In this document: positions 6,462 to 9,696 of the stretch, piece after piece | Layout of the letters: each line of letters opens with the position of its first letter | Position numbering within the stretch: the first letter of the stretch is position 1 | DNA from: Deltaproteobacteria bacterium UBA4427 | GTDB lineage: Bacteria; Myxococcota_A; UBA9160; UBA4427 | Length of the DNA stretch: 9,696 nt | Assembly (NCBI GenBank): GCA_002390675.1 | Contig: DGPZ01000050.1 | Span: 2,455 to 12,150, forward strand | Reading direction: 5' to 3' | The notes under the pieces: model-generated | Seen by the model: only the letters and a program-made list of their open reading frames with translations | What the model was told of the DNA's origin: nothing | Database searches by the model: none | Made by a program: the position numbers and the translations under genes

Positions 6462-6483
6462 TTATCATGCAACCGCATTAAAA
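6462..6483. promoter_or_regulatory. Candidate TetR operator in the divergent promoter region
   Basis: In the intergenic region between the TetR gene and the acyl-CoA dehydrogenase, ATGC (6467-6470) and GCAT (6475-6478) face each other across AACC. Flanking bases extend the partial symmetry to TTATCATGC and GCATTAAAA, six of nine positions matching. Size and place fit a TetR-family operator, but only the 4-bp core is perfect. Confidence 0.35.
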
Positions 6484-6557
6484 AAAGTCCATCTGCTTCT
6501 TGCCACGCAAGGAGCTGCTCGATGACAACCCACTGATCAGAACGACAGGAGAAACAC

Positions 6558-7868
6558 ATGGCGGGCCTCGAAAACGTTGACGAGATGTTCGACTTGCGAA
6601 TGTCGGAGGGTGCAAAGCCGCTCTTCGAAAAGGTGAAGGCCTTCATTAAGGATGAAGTAGAACCGATCACTCTGGAATTCCATCAGCTCGGAGCGGATCG
6701 AGACGACCCCTGGTCCTATGCACCGGGACAACTCGAGTTGCTCGAAGGCGTCAAGGCGAAGGCCAAAGCGATGGGCCTATGGAATTTCTTCCTGCCCGAC
6801 GACGCAACGGGACAGGGGCTCTCAAATCTCGACTACGCCTATATTGCTACCGAGCTCGGCAAGAATCCCCTCGCCTCGGAATGTCTCAACTGCGCCGCAC
6901 CCGATACGGGAAATATGGAAGTGCTCGAGCGTGTCGGAACGCCTGCGCAGAAGGAAAAATGGCTCAAGCCCCTGTTGAACGGCGAAATCCGCTCGGCGTA
7001 CGCGATGACCGAACCCGACATCGCGTCGTCGGATGCGAAGAACATCGCGTGCCAGGCATGGCTCGACGGCGACGAATGGGTGATCAACGGCGAGAAGTTC
7101 TACATCTCCGGCGCCGGTGACCCGCGCTGCAAGATCATGATCGTGATGGTCCAGACGGATCCGGATGGTCCGCCGCATACGCGCCAATCGCAGATTCTCG
7201 TGCCGACGGACGCGGAAGGGTTCGAAATCCTCGGGCCGATGCACGTCTTCGGGAAGGACGACGCGCCCCACGGCCATATGCACATCCGTTTCGACAACTG
7301 CCGTGTTCCCAAGGAGAACATCCTGCTCGGCGAGGGCCGCGGCTTCGAAATTTCCCAGGTTCGCCTCGGCCCCGGACGCATTCATCATTGCATGCGTTCG
7401 ATCGGCGTAGCGGAGCGGGCGATCGAGCTGATGTCGAAGCGAGGCCTTTCACGCAAGGGCTTCGGAAAGCCGATCGCAATGCTCGGCCGCAATGTCGAGA
7501 CGATCGCGAAGGCGCGCATCGAGATCGAAAGCATGCGCATGATGGTGCTCAAAGCTGCGAAGGCGATGGACGTGCTCGGTAATGCCGAGGCGCGTGTCTG
7601 GGTGAGCGCGGTCAAGGCGATGGTTCCCATACGTGTCTGCGAAATCATCGACGAAGCGATCCAGATCCACGGCGCGACGGGTGTGTCGCAGTGGACACCG
7701 CTGGCTAACATGTACACGAACCAGCGAACGCTGCGTCTCGCCGACGGCCCAGACGAGGTCCATTGGTTCGTTGTCGGGCGTGCGGAACTCGCGCGTTGGT
7801 CCGAGGACGGCGCGATGGACTACAATCCGAAGGAGTCCTACTTGGCCTCCGAGCAAGCCTCCCAGTAG
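6558..7868 (+). CDS. Acyl-CoA dehydrogenase, ACAD10/11-like
   Basis: A 436-residue FAD enzyme that oxidises the alpha-beta bond of acyl-CoA esters, cytoplasmic. Domains run in the usual order: N-terminal helices (about 1-145), beta domain from the FAD motif YAMTEPDIASSD (148-159), and C-terminal helical domain. IQIHGATGVSQWTPLA and LRLADGPDEVHW near the end match the branch containing mammalian ACAD10/11 and bacterial enzymes of levulinate and 4-hydroxyacid catabolism. In that branch the position of the medium-chain enzyme's catalytic Glu is D396 here (from a by-eye alignment). The ATG at 6558 follows AGGAG at seven bases. No kinase-like aminoglycoside-phosphotransferase partner, which helps ACAD11-type enzymes act on 4-hydroxyacyl-CoAs, is in the window. 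It is probably controlled by the divergent TetR protein. Confidence 0.92.
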   Translation: MAGLENVDEMFDLRMSEGAKPLFEKVKAFIKDEVEPITLEFHQLGADRDDPWSYAPGQLELLEGVKAKAKAMGLWNFFLPDDATGQGLSNLDYAYIATELGKNPLASECLNCAAPDTGNMEVLERVGTPAQKEKWLKPLLNGEIRSAYAMTEPDIASSDAKNIACQAWLDGDEWVINGEKFYISGAGDPRCKIMIVMVQTDPDGPPHTRQSQILVPTDAEGFEILGPMHVFGKDDAPHGHMHIRFDNCRVPKENILLGEGRGFEISQVRLGPGRIHHCMRSIGVAERAIELMSKRGLSRKGFGKPIAMLGRNVETIAKARIEIESMRMMVLKAAKAMDVLGNAEARVWVSAVKAMVPIRVCEIIDEAIQIHGATGVSQWTPLANMYTNQRTLRLADGPDEVHWFVVGRAELARWSEDGAMDYNPKESYLASEQASQ

Positions 7869-7902
7869 ATCTTCAGCGGCCCCTAATCGGCGCTCTTCGC
7901 TG

Positions 7903-7932
7903 GACAGCTCGCTCAAGCGCGAGCGAGCTGTC
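7903..7932 (+). terminator. Strong 12-bp hairpin after the acyl-CoA dehydrogenase gene
   Basis: GACAGCTCGCTC (7903-7914) and GAGCGAGCTGTC (7921-7932) form a perfect 12-bp stem with a 6-nt loop, 35 bases after the stop codon. It is followed by a C-rich stretch rather than T's. Position and stability suggest a transcription end or mRNA 3'-end protection, but it lacks a canonical U-tract. Confidence 0.6.
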
Positions 7933-7966
7933 GCGCCCTCCCCTCCCTACATACCCATCGATAGAG

Positions 7967-9064
7967 ATGAACGCAGCGATGCCCACTATGGCGACGAACG
8001 GGATACAAGAACTCTCCGAAGGTCCTCTCGACATCGTGGGAGACGTGCACGGTGAGTACGACGCACTCGTAAGCTTGCTTAAGAAACTTGGCTACGACGA
8101 TTTGGGACGTCACCGCGAAGGCCGGCGACTCGTCTTCGTGGGCGACCTGATCGATCGCGGCCCCGATAGCCCGGCCGTGCTTCGCGCCGTCAAAAGGATG
8201 GTCGAGGCCGGCAATGCTCAATGCGTTGCGGGCAATCACGAAATCAACGCGATTCGCGATCAAGCCGATCAAGAGCGGTCGGGCGAAGGCTGGTGGTACG
8301 GCCGGAATGAAGCGCCCTACGCATCCGTCGTCGTCGATCCGCGCGAGAAGGAAGAGTCTTTCCTCCCCTTTTTGCGTGCTCTGCCGGGGGCTCTCGAATG
8401 CGCAGATCTTCGTGTCGTCCACGCATGTTGGCACGAGCCCTCTATCGACCGGTTGCGCGGCGCCTCAACCGTGATCGATGCCTTTCGCAGCGAAGCCGAA
8501 GCGAACAAAAAGAACCTGGAAGGTCTAGGACTCGCACTCCGCGCGCGAGCGAGCGTCGAGAACTTTGAGTGGCGACGGATCAAAGACGAGAACACTAAGC
8601 TCGAATTCATTCCCGAAATCGCCGCCTACGATGAAGCCAATCAAATGGGAAACGCGATCAAGGTCGCGACCTCCGGCGTCGAACGTGCCGCCCGCGACAG
8701 CTATTGGGCTTCCGGAAAATGGCGCATGGTCGAACGGGTCCCCTGGTGGGACGAGTACGAGGGCCCACCGGTCGTCGTTGGACATTATTGGCGGCGCTAT
8801 CAGCCAAACGTCAAACATGCATCGAGCAAGCGTAACTCCGACCTTTTTGGCGACACGCTCCCACATGAGACACTCGGTCCCGCAGGCCAAGTCATGTGCA
8901 TCGACTTTTCAGTTGGGATGCGTTTCCTAGAAAGAAACCGAGCACGGCCCTCTGTCCCCGAACGCTTCGAATCGTGCCTCGCCGCGCTTCGACTGCCCGA
9001 GTGGCAGTTGGTATTCGATGACGAACGGCCAAGCCTTAATGTCGACATTCAACCACGCAATTAG
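7967..9064 (+). CDS. PPP-like calcineurin-type metallophosphoesterase
   Basis: A 365-residue phosphatase of the PPP/Ap4A-hydrolase type. Metal-binding motifs are clear: GDVHG (D26, H28), GDLIDRG (D60, R64), GNHE (N90, H91), VVHA (H152) and VVGHYW (H273). Together they build a two-metal site that hydrolyses phosphomonoesters or nucleoside polyphosphates. About 120 residues separate H152 and H273. That segment is charged and helical (for example AFRSEAEANKKN) and much longer than in small Ap4A or Ser/Thr phosphatases, so it probably caps the active site and sets specificity. The frame is open further upstream to 7763, but that part overlaps the dehydrogenase gene and is not protein-like. ATGs at 7967, 7979 and 7988 are all possible and none has a good ribosome binding site; 7967 is the longest reasonable choice. 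The in vivo substrate is unknown. Confidence 0.85.
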   Translation: MNAAMPTMATNGIQELSEGPLDIVGDVHGEYDALVSLLKKLGYDDLGRHREGRRLVFVGDLIDRGPDSPAVLRAVKRMVEAGNAQCVAGNHEINAIRDQADQERSGEGWWYGRNEAPYASVVVDPREKEESFLPFLRALPGALECADLRVVHACWHEPSIDRLRGASTVIDAFRSEAEANKKNLEGLGLALRARASVENFEWRRIKDENTKLEFIPEIAAYDEANQMGNAIKVATSGVERAARDSYWASGKWRMVERVPWWDEYEGPPVVVGHYWRRYQPNVKHASSKRNSDLFGDTLPHETLGPAGQVMCIDFSVGMRFLERNRARPSVPERFESCLAALRLPEWQLVFDDERPSLNVDIQPRN

Positions 9065-9097
9065 ATCCGAGCGGCGCGACGATCGATCGCCCGGATC
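9064..9097 (+). terminator. Terminator-like hairpin overlapping the phosphatase stop
   Basis: GATCCG (9064-9069) pairs with CGGATC (9092-9097), and GGCG (9073-9076) with CGCC (9088-9091), giving a 10-bp stem with a 3-nt bulge and an 11-nt loop. It begins at the last base of the phosphatase stop codon. It lies between convergent genes, so it could serve both, but no T-run follows. Confidence 0.4.
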
Positions 9098-9192
9098 ACA
9101 GACTTGTTAGAGTGCTTCTCGCATTGGCCATCATCGCAGTCTTCGCGATCGGCGGCCGCGACTCACTAAGGGCGCCGTAGTCCCTCTCCCCT

Positions 9193-9549
9193 TCAGTCCG
9201 CGCCTGCCGCAATAATCCCAATTTCAACATCCACTCCTGGAGCAGCGAGCCGCGCCTCAACGCAGGCTCGAGCAGGCGGATGATCCGAATCCACCCACGC
9301 GTCCCAAACTTCGTTGAACGCCGCGAAAGTCCTCATATCCGTCAGCCAAATGGTTGCCGAGAGGATCTTCGATTTATCGGTCTTGGCTTCCTCGAGAAGC
9401 CGATCGATGCTCGCCAGCACTTCCCGTGCTTGCTGCGGGACGTCACTACCTCGATTGTCATGGGAGACCTGCCCTGCGAGGTAAACCGTCCCGCCATGAA
9501 TCACGACTTGACTCATTCGGGCGCCACTATGCAAACGTTCAATGCTCAT
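9193..9549 (-). CDS. RidA family protein, YoaB-like
   Basis: A 118-residue protein of the RidA (YjgF/YER057c/UK114) family. RidA enzymes deaminate reactive enamine and imine intermediates of amino-acid metabolism, protecting pyridoxal-phosphate enzymes. The sequence resembles the E. coli YoaB branch: VVIHGGTVYLAGQV at 15-28, ATIWLTDMRTFAAFNEVWDA at 65-84, and a C-terminal strand. R94 in HPPARACVEARL fits the conserved substrate-binding Arg, and E109 in VEIGI the following acidic position. The protein is expected to trimerise. The ATG at 9547-9549 has GGAG six bases upstream. A TTGAAG/TATGGA pair at 18-base spacing lies on the minus strand upstream but is weak. It converges with the metallophosphoesterase, and nothing in the context points to a specific pathway. 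Confidence 0.9.
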   Translation of the reverse strand: MSIERLHSGARMSQVVIHGGTVYLAGQVSHDNRGSDVPQQAREVLASIDRLLEEAKTDKSKILSATIWLTDMRTFAAFNEVWDAWVDSDHPPARACVEARLAAPGVDVEIGIIAAGAD

Positions 9550-9696
9550 CCGGATCTCCAGTAAACAGGGTTCTTGAATGGTTTTCGATTAGATCCATAC
9601 GGCACCTGCGTCCCCGACTTCAACCCGATTGATAGAAAACAAGCACCGCTTTTCGCACCACCCGAATAATGCCGTCACACAAGCGGCACCAGCCTG

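Noticed and set aside
6424..6468. 15-codon N-terminal extension of the TetR regulator
   Set aside because: No ribosome binding site at its ATG. The inner ATG at 6421-6423 has GGGAG at good spacing and starts the usual family N-terminus.
7763..7966. Upstream extension of the metallophosphoesterase frame
   Set aside because: It overlaps the end of the acyl-CoA dehydrogenase gene and its Arg-rich sequence is not like the family.
9112..9180. 22-residue hydrophobic peptide (GTG start, VLLALAIIAVFAIGG core)
   Set aside because: Looks like a membrane or signal segment, but there is no ribosome binding site and it is too short to support; probably chance or a remnant.
1..9696. tRNA, rRNA, CRISPR array, transposase or attachment sites
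   Set aside because: Looked for on both strands; no cloverleaf, regularly spaced repeats or mobile-element genes were seen.

Overview
This is a moderately GC-rich stretch of bacterial chromosome. It has ten recognisable protein genes or gene parts, several intergenic hairpins, and one probable gene remnant. Most starts carry a good AGGAG-type ribosome binding site; GTG and TTG starts also occur. The gene content (an ACAD10/11-like acyl-CoA dehydrogenase next to a TetR regulator, a nitrilase-superfamily hydrolase, a nitroreductase, RidA, an FkbM methyltransferase) fits an environmental proteobacterium or a myxobacterium/'deltaproteobacterium'-like lineage. Lineage is inferred only from general gene style. 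There is no rRNA, tRNA, CRISPR array, transposase or phage module.

Left part (1-1692): the window opens inside a + strand 2OG-Fe(II) oxygenase whose C-terminal half, with all metal and co-substrate ligands, is present. It converges on an FkbM-family methyltransferase, and the short gap holds a long two-part inverted repeat. Upstream of the methyltransferase on the same strand lies a small, probably genuine unknown gene with a TTG start and a strong ribosome binding site. Before it comes a non-coding stretch (1693-1994) with three successive inverted repeats and a direct repeat.

Middle (1995-3714): a carbon-nitrogen hydrolase, unusual for four cysteines clustered just after its catalytic Glu, is followed 100 bp later by a nitroreductase-family flavoprotein. 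They may be co-transcribed. A 383-bp gap (3715-4097) then holds a short minus-strand coding remnant and an 8-bp tandem motif resembling dispersed genomic repeats.

Right part: a two-gene ABC-2 exporter (ATPase and permease, ATGA overlap) appears to begin on a nearly leaderless message. A TetR regulator then faces away from an acyl-CoA dehydrogenase; their shared promoter region contains a candidate operator, suggesting local control of a fatty-acid or hydroxy-acid oxidation step. After a strong hairpin comes a PPP-like metallophosphoesterase, followed by a convergent YoaB-like RidA protein.

No single multi-gene novel system is evident. The most distinctive items are the Cys-rich nitrilase paired with a nitroreductase, the structured intergenic region 1761-1901, and the unknown small TTG-start gene.
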